Of a DNA stretch of 64,000 bases, positions 10,568 through 22,402 are shown piece by piece (position 1 is the stretch's first letter; every line of letters starts with the position of its first letter). A program made the translations under genes and the position numbers. The notes under the pieces were generated by a model. The model did no database searches, was not told where the DNA came from, and was given only the letters and a program-made list of their open reading frames with translations. Source of the stretch: Ophioderma brevispina (lineage: Eukaryota > Echinodermata > Ophiuroidea > Amphilepidida > Ophiodermatidae); contig JAMKCH010014236.1 in NCBI GenBank assembly GCA_023653785.1, positions 1 to 64,000 on the forward strand, given 5' to 3'.

Positions 10568-10914
10568 AGACACTATCAGTGATTTGAAAAATATTTGAAA
10601 TTTGCAGGAATAGCTTCAAAGTGAAGGATACGTCTGTAGAATTCTCATAAGTTACCTTTTCCAGCTCTAGAATTGAAAGAAAAGGAAGAAAACGGCAGTG
10701 TTCCAAGATACGATTCTCCATTCAATTACGTGTTGTAGTAAGTGTCCGTTCGGACAGTAATGACTAAAATCTCCGATTCTGTCCTTATTAGGTTGCTTCT
10801 GGTTTTATCATTTGCAGGGTATGTTAGGATACCCGTACTTGTTACGTACATGCTAAAATCTGATTTTTGATGATTTTTTCGATTTGCTGATTTAGCAAAT
10901 CACTGATAGTGTCT
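10568..10914. mobile_element. TTAA-flanked element, family B, copy 1
   Basis: The ends are AGACACTATCAGTGATTTG and its reverse complement, a perfect match over about 19 bases. TTAA lies at 10564-10567 and 10915-10918. The interior contains GAATCTCCATTCAATTACG-like and TGTCCTTATTAGG-like phrases that recur in the other copies at 43980-44615 (interrupted), 44742-45087, 47905-48060 (3' part) and 61483-61905. No coding capacity. Confidence 0.9.
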
Positions 10915-10918
10915 TTAA

Positions 10919-11459
10919 AGCAATATTAGCACATTTTTTTGAAGAGCGCCCCCAATTTTTCAAAAAATTTGAGATTTTTAAACGGTTGCATTGGTAACTG
11001 GCTAGTAAACCATACCTGTGAATGGTTAAGCTCAAAAATGTCTGTGTCTCACAAACGAAGGAATTTTGTAATTAGATTATTATCGGGATCCCGATAATAA
11101 TTCAACAGCTGCTGGAAACGGCCTTCCAATGTGAAATAGAAGGGAAATAGCGCCATGTACGTGTCTACGCTCATCCATTAGTTGTTTTATTGGTTCAGAC
11201 AAATCAAGTTAGAGGTTATTTTCTCGAGGTGGCACTATGTCCATCGCATGGACGGACATAAACGTAGCATTTCCAGCTCTGCCGTTAAGTCCAATCTGGG
11301 ATCCAAATTCTTATTACAAAATCGCTTATTTTATGATAAATACGCATTTTTGATCATTCTCGTTCGCAGGTATAGTTTCCTAGACAATCACCAACGTAAC
11401 AGTGCCAAAATATCAAATTTTGAAAATTGGGGGCGCTATTCAAAAGTGCCGTTATTGCT
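10919..11459. mobile_element. TTAA-flanked element with palindromic centre, family D, copy 1
   Basis: Inverted ends of about 40 bases start AGCAATATTAGCAC and include GAGCGCCCCCAATTTTTC; the right end is the inverse starting AGCAATAACGGCAC. TTAA flanks it (10915-10918, shared with the previous element, and 11460-11463). Near the middle (about 11078-11099) is the perfect palindrome ATTATCGGGATCCCGATAAT. The related copy at 62993-63358 has a similar central palindrome. The open frame at 11182-11463 is part of this element and is not a gene. Confidence 0.85.
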
Positions 11460-11809
11460 TTAATAAGTTGAATAGATCCTGACACCACCACAAGCCATTA
11501 CCAATGACTTGTGGACACACTAAGAAGAAGACCTAAAAAGGTGGATTGAAGGTATATGGTGTGGACCGATGCCAGAGTATACCTGCAGATCTCCATACCT
11601 ACTATACTTCATTACCTCCGTGCAGTGACGTCGGCAGGGTATTTGATGGTCGCATCAGTAAATCGCACGTTGGCTTAAAGCGACAGCATTTTTACACATG
11701 CGCACAGAAACGGCATATCTTGATATATGCATTACGGTAAAAGCTGCTTCAAGGTTATGACATCACTGCATGGAAGTAGAAAAATGGACTATACATTGGA
11801 CAAATTTAA

Positions 11810-12146
11810 AGGTGCTTGTTCCGATTTATGTGTATTGTGTTCTCTACTTGATATGAGAGCCTGGCACTTGCACATACACTCCATCAAGTACCGTGGGAAA
11901 CAAACTTGCCGTTTTGATGGTAGACGCAATAATGCATGTTGCAAAGCCCTATTCAATACTCTGCTAATATTGATGGTTAACCACTAAAATGGCATTTTTT
12001 TTTGTTTATATCTTGGGAATGAAATGGATTTGAGGGCTCAAATTTCAGGACGACAATGAGAAAAATACGGCCCTTCATCTCATATCAAAATCGATACTAC
12101 TTCCGGTAAATCAGGGGGGTCCCAAAGACAATCGGAACACGCACCT
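11810..12146. mobile_element. TTAA-flanked element, family E, copy 2
   Basis: The left end is AGGTGCTTGTTCCGATTT and the right end the inverse of AGGTGCGTGTTCCGATTG, with TTAA on both sides (11806-11809, 12147-12150). It is the best-preserved copy and clearly alignable with 2069-2387. It also includes the GGGGGGTCCCAAAGAC phrase near the right end. It lies in the intron between exons E and F of the minus-strand gene. Confidence 0.9.
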
Positions 12147-12374
12147 TTAAGGCAGTCATAACAGTATGGGCACCATAGCTATTATGGACACCAGCTGGAA
12201 ACAAAGAATTCTTGTAGTTTCTTGGGTTATCCAGGACAATGGTTCAAATAATCAAATCACATCAAATGAGATATCCTTGGCTCACAAACATGATTAAGGG
12301 GTTTGACGTGTTAGTGAACTACTCGATAAAATTTTCCAGAATTCACATATATGGTATTTACAACGGTGCTGATT

Positions 12375-12600
12375 AAAATCTAAAATAAAAAATGGGGGTC
12401 ACCCACTTTGTTTTTGAGCTATAGCCAAAACAAAAGTATGTTGTCACTTTTTAAACCACGCAAGTCTATGGGAAAAGTCAAAATTGGACGTTTTGATCGC
12501 CTACAAAATAAAAACATTGATAAAATTTCGTAATTTCTAAATATGTCGTTCTTTAAAATTTTGAAATAAAAAATGGGGGTCACCGACTTACTTTTTCCAT
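12375..12600 (+). repeat. Short direct duplication with AAAAAATGGGGGTCACC
   Basis: The phrase AATAAAAAATGGGGGTCACC followed by a TTTTT..AAA.C segment occurs at about 12381 and again at about 12565. This suggests a direct duplication of about 180 bases or two copies of one repeat. It is intronic to the minus-strand gene. Confidence 0.6.
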
Positions 12601-12914
12601 TAAATGCCTAAAACAACTCAAATTTTAGTCTTTTAACAATTTGGGCGCTTCGTTGGGCCGCAAGAAAAGTTTGTGGCATATTTTGTACGCAGCAAGGCAG
12701 TGAACGCGTGCGTAGAGGATGCGTGCCTGAAAGCGGGTGAAGAGTACACGCGATTGACGGGATTTGTTTTTGTTTTAATTCTTCGCAAGAATAACGCAAA
12801 CAAAACGCTCAAGCTCAAAACAGCTTGCGCGTAAACAGATCACACGTCAAACCCCTTAATTCCAAACATTTTTTTTCACAGACCTTTCAGGCTAACCCTT
12901 TATAATTCCCATAC

Positions 12915-13014
12915 CTAATACATCCATGTCCCTCCATCTTGGGTCTTCATGTAGTGCCAGAGAAGACAGATTTGTATCTTTGTGCCACCTCTTCAAGACA
13001 TCAAATCTCCGTAC
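12915..13014 (-). CDS. Exon E of the large minus-strand gene
   Basis: Acceptor acttgtgttatcag|GTACGG at 13015/13014 and donor GTATTAG|gtatgg at 12915/12914. The 100-nt exon is phase 0 in and phase 1 out. It encodes VRRFDVLKRWHKDTNLSSL followed by ALHEDPRWRDMDVL. Its start continues exon D exactly (SPSVLL from exon D, then VRRFDVLKRW). Its end continues into exon F, where the split Gly codon is completed. The phase agreement on both sides is strong evidence that D, E and F form one transcript. It is too short to be visible as a long open frame. Confidence 0.85.
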
Positions 13015-13740
13015 CTGATAACACAAGTTCCACAACTGTCATAGCAAGCTTTGTATATGCTGTACAATGATTTCATTTTGCTCTCAATCTAACAGCTCTA
13101 GCTAATACATGGGTGAGTGAATTTTAAACCCTTAAAAACTTCTCAAAATGAACATTAATTGCTGGATATATGTTTTCATTATTGTCTTTTTGTCACTACT
13201 TTCACCCTTGATTTTTTGTTTGCAATGTTTTTGAAATGCTCTGTAAGGGACTGCGTGCAACTCACTAAGGAGTTTGAGGTAATAGGCTCATATAGGTGGT
13301 GATTCAGATAGTAAAGGATGAACCTTGCCTACTACGGTAGAATTCAACCGCATTGTGTCACCCGCTAGGACTTGTCCAAAGTTTGGACATTGAAATGAGG
13401 GGCATGTCGTGGGTTGCATTAAATTCCATGCTAAATCTATTGAAACATGTATCTGATACCAAAGAAACTCAATTCTGGCTAATGAAAGCATATCAACAAC
13501 CTAAGCACATTTATAACTACATTACGCTCAAAACATTCTAATGTTTTCTACTTCAGTGGTATTCATTGTAACACGTGAGTTGAATGTTACTAATGCATTG
13601 TTTGATCCAAAGCAAGGCCTTCCAGGATGACATACCCCCGTGGCAAACTGACATGAACTTTTGGCGCCCTGTGGAAATTGAAACGGTACCCACTTCCACA
13701 TCTTCTTGACTATGCATCACACACATATAAATAAACTATC

Positions 13741-13858
13741 TTACTCGGCGAGCGCAGCACGCCGAAATTTTTTGAAATTGTGTCGGCAAATGGACAGTTT
13801 TTGTCGGCAACACCCCCTCCCCCCCCCATTGAAAATGGTCCTGGGAACGCCCCTGCAA
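13741..13858 (-). mobile_element. End of a G-rich short repeat element
   Basis: On the minus strand GCAGGGGCGTTCCCAGGACC is followed by CATTTTCAATGGGGG and a G run, then a GGCGTGCTGCGCTCGCCG-like segment. GGCGT...CCAGG followed by a G run is a pattern shared with several other elements here (21312, 35569). I saw no second end or target duplication. Confidence 0.4.
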
Positions 13859-13959
13859 TGTAATTAACTACAATTAGTTCAAATTTCCCAACAACTAGCT
13901 TTCTTAATCAACAGACGGTTTTTCGCGGCCCCTTTCTGATTTTTCAGCCCGTTTCCTTT

Positions 13960-14725
13960 TGTTTTCTCTTTTGAACGCCCCTTATTATTCCCCTTTTAAA
14001 ACTCCATGTTTCCCTTTGCTATTCTTTGCGTCCTTTTCTTTAAACTCTTTTAGCCCTTTTTTTTTTTAAGTTTTGACGCCCTTTATTTTTTTCGTTAGCT
14101 CCACATTCCTTAGTGAGTTTTTAGCACCCCCTTTAATTCATCAACTTTTTCTCATCAACCTTGTTCCATTTTTATTCCGTTTTTTCTTTTCTTTCTCTTC
14201 TCATTTTTTGCTGCACACCTTTTTTGTTTGTCTTAGTTCCACTTTTCTTTCCATTTATTTCACTACCCATACCTCGAGTGACTTCTCACTATTATTTTGC
14301 TTTTCTATTGTCCTTTTTGGCGCCCCTTTACTATTTTTATACTTTCTCTTTTCTCATTTTTGTTTCACATTTTCGCCCTAATTTTAACTCTTCTTAGCTT
14401 TCCCTTACAGATTCTTCATTTTCACCTTAAGCTTTTCTGTCTCTTTCCCCTTTAATTTGTCCCCTTCCCCCTTTTCATTTTACTTTTTCTTTTCCTTTCC
14501 TCCCATTCCATCTCTAATTTTCTTTTGTTTCCTTCCCCTTTCCTTCTTCCCCCTTTCCTTTCCCTTTTCTTCTCCTTTCCTTCTTCCCCCTTTCCTTTCC
14601 CTTTTCTTCTCCTTTTCCTTCTTTTTCTCTTTTCCTTCTTTTTGGCGCCCCTTTGGCCACCCTGGCGCCCCTTTGGCCACCCAGGGGGCAAGCGCCCCCT
14701 TTGCCCCCAGGATACGCCACTACAA
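13960..14725 (-). repeat. Polypyrimidine tract ending in a GTGGCGTA-type element terminus
   Basis: About 700 bases on the plus strand are almost only T and C, grading from T-rich to CCTTTCC repeats. They then run into GGCGCCCCTTTGGCCACC (twice) and end GGATACGCCACTAC at about 14710-14725. Read on the minus strand this is CAGTGGCGTA-like end, G-rich zone, then a purine tract, the same order as at 35569-35790 on the plus strand. Long open frames here on both strands (poly-Phe/Ser or poly-Lys/Arg) come from composition and are not genes. Confidence 0.7.
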
Positions 14726-14940
14726 AGGAACACAAGTCTTTGCACTCTCTATGTAAAATGATGTCAACATGAAAGGCCGGATTATCTTAGTTCGTTCATG
14801 AAACAGGTGAATCGGGCCACATATTTTCTTTATCTGCCTCCTCTTATAATCGTCGCTGTCCAAACTTTCCTCTGGTGACATGATGGGTTAAATCTACTAT
14901 AGTTACAAGCTCCCAAGAACAGATGAACTCTTATACTCAC

Positions 14941-15128
14941 CAACAGAACAGATGGACTGCATAGCTGAGGCCGAATGTGCTCTTCTGTCTCTGAGATAAT
15001 AGGATTGCACATATGAATAGCATCTTGGTCTACCCCGTATATCATCTGATGATGCCAGGCATCATGTACATCGCCATCTTCACCCACTGGTACGGCCTGC
15101 AAGTTGAGTGTTGCCAAGGGAACAACTC
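14941..15128 (-). CDS. Exon D of the large minus-strand gene (HH...NP motif exon)
   Basis: Acceptor gtctgataccaattacag|GAG (15129/15128) and donor TCTGTTG|gtgagt (14941/14940). The 188-nt exon is phase 1 in and phase 0 out. It encodes VVPLATLNLQAVPVGEDGD, then VHDAWHHQMIYGVDQDAIHM, then CNPIISETEEHIRPQLCSPS and VLL. In papain-fold peptidases (C39-like, NlpC-like, transglutaminase-like) the catalytic His sits in a strand followed by a Gly, and a short distance later an Asp or Asn before Pro. HHQMIYGV...CNP fits that pattern, but this is inference and no catalytic Cys has been located. Exons E and F follow in phase. A decayed copy of this exon lies at 22315-22402. Confidence 0.85.
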
Positions 15129-15424
15129 CTGTAATTGGTATCAGACACAGACTAGTGTTAATGAATACCAACTTTCTCTACCCCACAATCATTGATGATT
15201 TCAAACATCACCTGATGATGTCCAATATCACAGCACACTGATACACTAACGAATTAGGCACCTTGTGGAATAAATCGATTGCTCCCTTAAATAAAGGTTG
15301 CCAAATTCATAAGTGTGTCAGCAAATATGGGGTCACCTTACAGAAACACTGCTCCTGCAAAAAGGGATATTTACAAGCATTTTATCATTCCGCAGGGTGC
15401 CAGGCATGCCGGCACACATAAAGG

Positions 15425-15512
15425 TTAACAAAAAATGTGCGCTCAACCTGATTTGAACTGGCAACCTTCTGATGTTCTAGATTTACATGCTTAACACTTA
15501 ACTGCATAAGGG
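15425..15512 (-). mobile_element. Possible tRNA-derived SINE relic
   Basis: Minus-strand sequence includes AAGGTTGCCAGTTCAAATC followed by AGG, which resembles the T-arm and B box of a tRNA-derived SINE, and an upstream AGTTAAGTGTTAAGCATG segment in the A-box place. The B box is imperfect (AGTTCAAATC), and no tail or target duplication is visible. Confidence 0.35.
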
Positions 15513-16189
15513 TTTTGCACTTCTGTTAGTGCATAAGGGGGCTCCTAGGGACCATTCATTATATAACCACTTTCCTGAAGGAATTTTTAGATGAAATCCA
15601 CCACAAGTAGAGGATTCCAAAGACATCAACAATAAGAATAAAAACTGAAAAAAATGTTCATAAAAAACGAGGGCAAACAGTGATTTAATTTGCGTCAAAA
15701 TGTGAAAAAAAGACACTAATTTGTGTTTCTGCATTTTCTACGCACTGATTCACCTAGACTTGCTGATTGCTTTAATTGGTGAAGAATGAACTATATATAC
15801 ATATTAAAGTAAAAACATATTTATGTCGCATGCCATTTATATTTTTTTAGGTTTACTTGTATAATTTACCATAGCTTCATACAGTAAATTCACTATATGA
15901 TGTATAGAGAGCACAGTGATGCATAAGACCCACTTGTATGGTGGAACTGGAATGCGTACGTGTAGACGCATGCATTAGACACCTAGACAAGTTATGGGTG
16001 GTGGCAAGACGTTTTTTGACAAGTTAAGATTCAAGATGGACATAAAAATATCTTTGGAAAATTAAAATGTAGTGTACCAAGTATTTGAGCTCAACATGAA
16101 CCCGAGGGTGCTCTTCTTCAAAGGTTGCAAAAATACATTCCGTCATAATTTTTTTTTGAAAATTAACATGCCTCTTTAATCAATTATAA

Positions 16190-16550
16190 TCTTAACCTTT
16201 TCAGAAAATCTATAATGCCCCTTTATTGGGAATGTCGCCCTTGAACTGGTAAATTGAGGGATGGCCGGTTATTTGGTAATGGATGATAGCCTTTTAATAT
16301 ATTAGTGAATTGAGGAATGTCCCTTTCATTGTAAATGAAGAATGGCACTTATTTTAAATAAAATTTGCATTGCCCTTTCCAATGTAAAGATGGAATGGCC
16401 CTTTGGCAAATGGAGGAATGACCCTTTTAATTGGTTACTGAATAAATGGCTTTGAATGGCCCTTTAACTGCTAAATGGAGGCATTAATTGTACATTGTTA
16501 ATGGAATTGCCCTTAAAAAAGTAAATATGAGACTGGCCTTTAATAGATGC
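16190..16550 (+). repeat. Degenerate tandem repeat with ATGGCCCTTTAATTGG core
   Basis: Repeated short phrases of the type GGAATGGCCCTTT..TGGTAAAT are spaced about 25-35 bases apart and strongly diverged. The same core makes up the well-preserved minisatellite at 37905-38965, so the two arrays are related. Confidence 0.65.
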
Positions 16551-16564
16551 AAGCGGTCACACGG

Positions 16565-18065
16565 CTTTTGCGACCACCAAGAACTCTAAACCATAACTCT
16601 CAATGAACTATCCAAATCTCACCAACAGAGAACTCTAAAAACGACTCTTACATTGGTAACTCCATCCAAAACCACCAAACCCCAAAAGCCCTCTAAAACA
16701 TAACTCCACTCAATAATGCCTCACCTCACCAAAAAAAACCCTAAAAATTCTCAACAGGTTGATGAAACTCCTTCCATAACTCACCCAAATGACTTTTAAC
16801 AACCTTAACTTATCAATGAACTCCATCATACTCATAACACAATAACTCTAACAATAGTTGGTCACCCACGCTTTAGAAAGGGTTGGTTTAAACATTTGAA
16901 AATTGGTAAAAGGGTTGGGTACTTTTTTGGAAATTTCATTGGTAAAGGGTACTTTTGTAAAAAAGGTGGGTCCAGAAATAAAAAGGGTGGGTTTGATGGT
17001 TAATAAAATACAAAGGCCTTCTGTGGAATTAGTTGCCATGATGTATTCAATATGGGGAAAAAATCAAAACATGTTTTGTGTAGACACGTAAGACAAAGCT
17101 ATGACTTCCAAGACCAACGATATTAATAAAAATGATGGATCTGGTCAGGAACCCACTACACACCCCCCCAAAAAGGATCACAGCCCATAAAGTAAAGGGT
17201 GGGTATTGAGTTCAGTATAAGGGTGTTTTCATAAAAGGTGGTTTGTGAAATTTTGAAAAAAAGGGTGGGTTACAAACACCACTGCCAACTATGTCTAAAA
17301 AACTAATTGATGGGCTCCATTTATAACCTACCAAAACATATCAAAAACCGGAAAGATTCAATATGTACCGTCTCGTTATATTTACTGATACAAAAAATTT
17401 TATTTTGACCTTGTTTGATCAAAAACGGAATAAACAGCTAAACTAATATATTTATGTTGCATGTATGTAAATATTTGAGAGGGGGGTACATATGGAGTCT
17501 GCCCAAAAACTCTAAACCTCACCATCGATGTGAAACTCCATAATCACCAAAAATAACTCCATCCTAATCCAAAAATAACTCTAAGAACAAACTCATCAAT
17601 GAAACTCATTCATACCTCACTAAAAAAACAAATAACGCTTAAAACTCATTGACGGCTCATTTATAACTCACAAAAAATCAAAAAACTCTAATACAAAACT
17701 CATTAATGCACGCCTTAACTCACCAAAATAAAACTCTGAACATAACTTCGTTGATGACTCCATTCTAACTCACCAAATACCTCTAAGAACAACTCATCAA
17801 TGACCCTCAATCCATAACTCGCCAAACCAGCAAAAACACCATTAAAACCAACTCATCAATGAACTCCTTAACTTTTTGAAAATTCATATGCCCCTTAATT
17901 CAATGATCAAAGTCCATTTCATAAAAAAATCAAACAATTTTTTTTTCAAAAATATACTTCACCAACAAATCACTCTAAAAACAACCATTGCATGAACTTC
18001 AGCCATATTTCACCCAACATACCATAACAAAAAGCTATAACATAACTCATCGAACTCCATTACTT
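16565..18065 (+). repeat. Degenerate tandem array (AACTCATCAATGAACTCC core), interrupted
   Basis: Units of about 40-50 bases of the type AACTCATCAATGAACTCC.TAACTCACCAAAAA occur at 16565-16860 and again at 17505-18065. The segment between (16860-17500) is different: it is G-rich with repeated AAGGGTGGGT phrases and looks like an insertion or a second repeat type. No genes are supported. Copies are too diverged to count reliably. Confidence 0.7.
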
Positions 18066-18404
18066 AACCTGCATAATGCCCCATTAATTTGTAGCCTTAA
18101 CCCTTGAGGACGCTCTACTTCCTCAAATGATGCTAAAATCCATTCCCATTAAAACTCATTTTTCAGAAATATTTGGAAATCAACAATGCTTTGGCATTAT
18201 GGGGCTGATATTTGGAATGAGTTCTTGGACTTACCTTTAATGCCCTTTAATTCAATTTCTACACTTTACCCTTGAGGGTGCCCTTCCTCAATGATGGGAA
18301 AAATACATCACAACTACACCGTGGGTAAATACTTTCCGCACCGCTGCACACCCACCTTTACACATTGGTACATACAATTGGTTTTCTTGTGCTTGTTCTT
18401 TGAG

Positions 18405-20350
18405 CAATTGTTAATACTGTTTAAACATATGTTCAATAATGTTAATTACTATTTTTGACATTTGTTTTCCACCACCATACATGTCGACACACCCTACAAA
18501 CATGACAGCCAGCGAGACGGGCACGACAGCATACAACATAGACACACATACACAGACACACCCACCACCACACGCACTCACCCATGCATGCACACCACAC
18601 CCTCACACACACACAACCACCAGAGGCAGTTAATTGGATCAAGTCAATTCCAGACAGGTTATTTTAAATAGAGAAAGAAATGATTATTACTGGGGTAGAG
18701 GGATATTATACTATCTGACTGACCAAGTGTTAATACTGTTAAATACTTGTTTCAATCATATCATATTTTTGACATTTGTTTACAACACACATCATGTATA
18801 CAACACACCTACCAACATGACAGCCAGAGAGTGGCACAGACAGGCAGACAGACAAGACACCATACAAGACACACATGCACAAACACGCACTCACACATGC
18901 ATGCACCCACACACACCCGCACCCACACACCACACACACAGAGGAAAGGTAATGTGTATCAAGGAATTCCAGACAGTTATTTTAAATAGAAAAGAAATGA
19001 TTATTACTTGGGGTAGAGGATATTAAACTATCTGACTGACCATTGTTTAAGACTGTAATACATTGTTCAATAAACATATTTTTGACATTTGTTTTTACAA
19101 CACACATACATTAGAAAAACAACCAAAACCCCTAAACAAAAAAAAACCATGACAGCCAGCGAGACGGGCAAAGACAGGCATACAGAAATAGACACACATA
19201 CACAGACACACACCCACACGCACACGCACTCACACATGCATTCACACACATCACACACCCCTCCCACCCACCCCACAACACGACACCCCCGAGGAAGGTT
19301 AGTGGCTCATGGAAATTCAGACAGTTATTTTAAATAGATCGGAAGAAAGAAACTGATATAGGGGGTGAGAGGATATTCTACTATGATGACCAATTGTTAA
19401 TACTGTTACTACATGTTCAATAATAATATTTGACATTTGTTTACAACAACACATACATGTAGGACCACACCGACAAACATGAAGACAGCGAGCGGGCACA
19501 AACAGGCATACAGACATAGACACACAGACACAGACACACACCCACACGCACACGCACTCACACATGCATTCACACACATCACACACCCCTCCCACCCACC
19601 CCACAACACGACACCCCCGAGGAAGGTTAGTGGCTCATGGAAATTCAGACAGTTATTTTAAAATAGAGGAAAAGAAATGCTTATTTAATGGGGTAGAGAT
19701 ATTATACTATCTGACTGACAATGTTAATACTGTTAAACATTGTTCAATAATACATATTTTTGAAATTTGTTTACAACACACATTACATGTAGACACACAC
19801 TACAAACATGACCAGCCAGCGAGACCGGGCACAGACAGGCATACAGCATAGACCACATACACAGACACACACACACACCACGCACCCGCACTCACACGCA
19901 GGCACACACACACACACACCCTCACATTCACACACACACAAACACAACACACACCTGAGGAAAGGTTAGGGACAGGGAAATTCCCAGACCAGTTATTTTA
20001 AAATAGAGCAAAGAAATGTTTTTACTGGGGTGTAGAGATATTATACATATGATGACCAATGTTAAACTTTTAATACATGTTCCATAATACCTATTTTTGG
20101 ACATTGTTAACACACAACATTAGAACACACCTACAAACATGACAGCAAGAGAGACGGGCACAGACAAGCATACAGACCCTAGACCACATACACATAAAAA
20201 GACACACACACCACATGCACGCATGCCAGACACACACACACACACACACACACACAGAGGAAAGGTTAGTGATCAGGAAATTCCAGACAGTTTTTTTAAT
20301 TGAGAAGAATGATTTTTTACTGGGTAGGGATAGTATAATACGACCTGTAA
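18405..20350 (+). repeat. Satellite: about six tandem units of roughly 310-350 bp with CA-rich cores
   Basis: Each unit runs TTAATACTGTT..ACATGTTCAATAAT, then TTTTTGACATTTGTTTACAA, then ACAAACATGACAGCCAGCGAG, a (CA)-rich block, GAGGAAAGGTTAGTG, then AATTCCAGACAGTTATTTTA, then ACTGGGGTAGAGATATTATA. The GACATTTGTT phrase occurs near 18456, 18770, 19083, 19430, 19760 and 20098. The units at about 19140-19320 and 19490-19650 are almost identical, pointing to recent duplication. Numerous Thr/His-rich and Cys/Val-rich open frames across it come from the CA repeats and are not genes. Confidence 0.9.
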
Positions 20351-21311
20351 CCAGAATAATTAATATGAGCAGTCCACTAAGTGTCAAATTCGCTTGGGTG
20401 CATGCATTGTGCTGATCATGGAAAAAACACACATTTTCCAGTCTGAGGAATATAAACCATTTTTCAAAATTTACTCAGTGCAGAAATGTTAACAACCCAT
20501 AGCCATGTAAAACTATGTACTATGCTCATCTGACCAGAAAGGGTTGAGCCCGGGAAATACCAACAGACATGGAATGTGTCCTTGCAAGGTTTGTGACCCC
20601 TATCTAACCAAACACAATGCAATCACACTGATTGACAATAACTAAGGACAAGTGATAAAGGAAGGCTTGCCAGAGGTTACAGGCTTACTTTTTGCTATTC
20701 CCATGCTTTCATGCCATTTTAAATGCACACATCCAAAAGGAGCTATATGACACGTCACGAACCAAATCACTACTTTGTTTGTTTAGACCCAAACTTGGCT
20801 TTCACAACCGTATTGTCACCAACGAAAACGCTGCATAATTTTCCCACGTCATCCACACACACATGCGAAATTTCAAGACATACATATGATAAACACTCAG
20901 TTAACAAAACCATTGGCTTCAAAACCCCAGTACTATAGACACACGGAGTACTTCGTGGGTCTAATAAATTATTATGACACCAATGGCCTACTATACTTTC
21001 CAAGAACTTTTTGATTAATTATTTACTTTGTTTATGTCACTATAGGTGTATGCATTATGAAAATCAGAATCACAGTAACTCTATTAAAATTTTAAATTTT
21101 TGTCATGGCAGTTCTGGTAGGCATTAAGGGTGGGCTCCTAAGGACCCATGCTAATTACGGCAAACAACGCAATGGATTGATTTTTTTTGCACCAATGCAA
21201 CGCACAAACATAAAAGACAAATACAAAAAATGTGTACACCAAATATATGGCAGCGTTTAACAAACGCCGGCCGAAAAAACAGTAATGCAGTTAAGAGTTA
21301 AACCAAGAGTA

Positions 21312-21500
21312 GTACAGTGGCGTAACCAGGGGGGGGGCAGGGGGGGCGAAGCCCCCCCAAACAGAATCCTTGCCCCCTTCTGCCCCCCAATGAACTGGAC
21401 TTTTTGTACAGTGTCATGGAAAGGACCCAAATTTGCCCCCTAAAAAAAGCCTTGGCCACCCATTCAGCCCCCCTTTTGCAAAGGTTGGTTACGCAAACTG
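21312..21500. mobile_element. Short element with CAGTGGCGTAACC and GGTTACGC ends
   Basis: CAGTGGCGTAACCAGGGGGG opens the element. A GGGGGGCGAAGCCCCCC hairpin follows, and the far end reads AAGGTTGGTTACGCAAACTG at about 21480-21500, an imperfect inverse of the start. It is about 190 bp and non-coding. The same start type occurs at 35569 (plus) and 14725 (minus). Confidence 0.6.
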
Positions 21501-22045
21501 AGTAGGTAAGTGGCTCTTCCCACAATGCCCAATTTTTCCAATGCAATTCTTGCACTGGTTGTCACAGGAATTTTTTATATATCAAAAATTAGTAAGTTAA
21601 AATTGTGTATGTCATCCCCCTGGCAAGATGGCAGGCTGGAACAGACCGCAGATGACCTTTGACCTTGGTCCATGACCTTTGACATCTCCGACATATGAAG
21701 GACCCTATTGCACCTTAACCCCAAGTTGGTGTAAATCCAGCTTCAAATCTTTTCGAAGAAGAAATAAAAACACTAAAAAAACCAATGAAAACTGGAACAC
21801 ACATAATAAGACAACTAACATGGAAAACCTAACCAAACTGGAAACACACACACACACCACATAAACAACATTACATACAACACGGATATGTGCGCTATCG
21901 CAAAATCCTGGGGGATGAAAAGTACTTAAATTACAAGATAGGGATGAGTTCTGTTCATTTAGGTACTTTTTGTCACTATAAACTCATGTGACATCCCAGT
22001 GCCAAAATTGTATTTGGAGAAATGCATTGTGGGAAGAACACTCTA

Positions 22046-22204
22046 CAGGCGCGGATCCAGGGAGGGGGTGGAGGGGGCGCACGCCTAACAGTAATTCTGC
22101 AAATTCTTGCAAAATCAGCCCATTTTTAGCTATTTTGGACCAGTTACAGCCTTTCAGCCCCCCAGTAATTTTGACATTTTTCAAATCCTGGATCCGCCAT
22201 CTAC
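22046..22204. mobile_element. Short element with GCGGATCCAGGG inverted ends
   Basis: It begins GGCGCGGATCCAGGGAGGG and ends AAATCCTGGATCCGCCATC, inverse over about 12 bases. The interior is about 150 bp with GGGGGCGCACGCC. It is non-autonomous and its class is unknown. Confidence 0.6.
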
Positions 22205-22314
22205 CTCCTCTTGCTCAAACCAATAAACCATGAGAGCTAGGTAGTAAGTGTTAGATTATATCTCTAAGTTTTTGGTTACTTTGATCCTTGTTCATCACAT
22301 TACAACAGTAATAT

Positions 22315-22402
22315 ATATTTGGTCTACTTTGTACATCATTAGATGATGTCGAGCATTATGAACATTCACATCTTCACCCACTGATACAGCCTACAAGTTG
22401 TT
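22315..22402 (-). pseudogene. Decayed duplicate of exon D (pseudo-exon)
   Basis: On the minus strand this reads NNL-stop-AVSVGEDVNVHNARHHLMMYKVDQ. Exon D reads LNLQAVPVGEDGDVHDAWHHQMIYGVDQ over the same span, so most positions agree. DNA identity is also evident over about 85 bases. The Gln codon is now TAG, Trp is replaced by Arg, and the frame is lost beyond both ends. It lies on the same strand within the large intron between exons C and D, so it is most simply a tandem exon duplication that decayed. Confidence 0.75.

Noticed and set aside
11182..11463. 93-codon plus-strand frame
   Set aside because: It lies wholly inside TTAA element D copy 1 and ends at its inverted repeat.
14073..14761. 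Long hydrophobic (plus) and basic (minus) open frames
   Set aside because: Pure composition effect of the polypyrimidine tract.
16848..17091. Paired plus/minus frames around GKGTFVKKVGPEIKRVG
   Set aside because: They derive from AAGGGTGGGT-type repetitive text between tandem arrays.
18405..20430. Many open frames rich in Thr/His or Cys/Val
   Set aside because: They come from CA/TG dinucleotide repeats in a satellite and occur in several frames on both strands.
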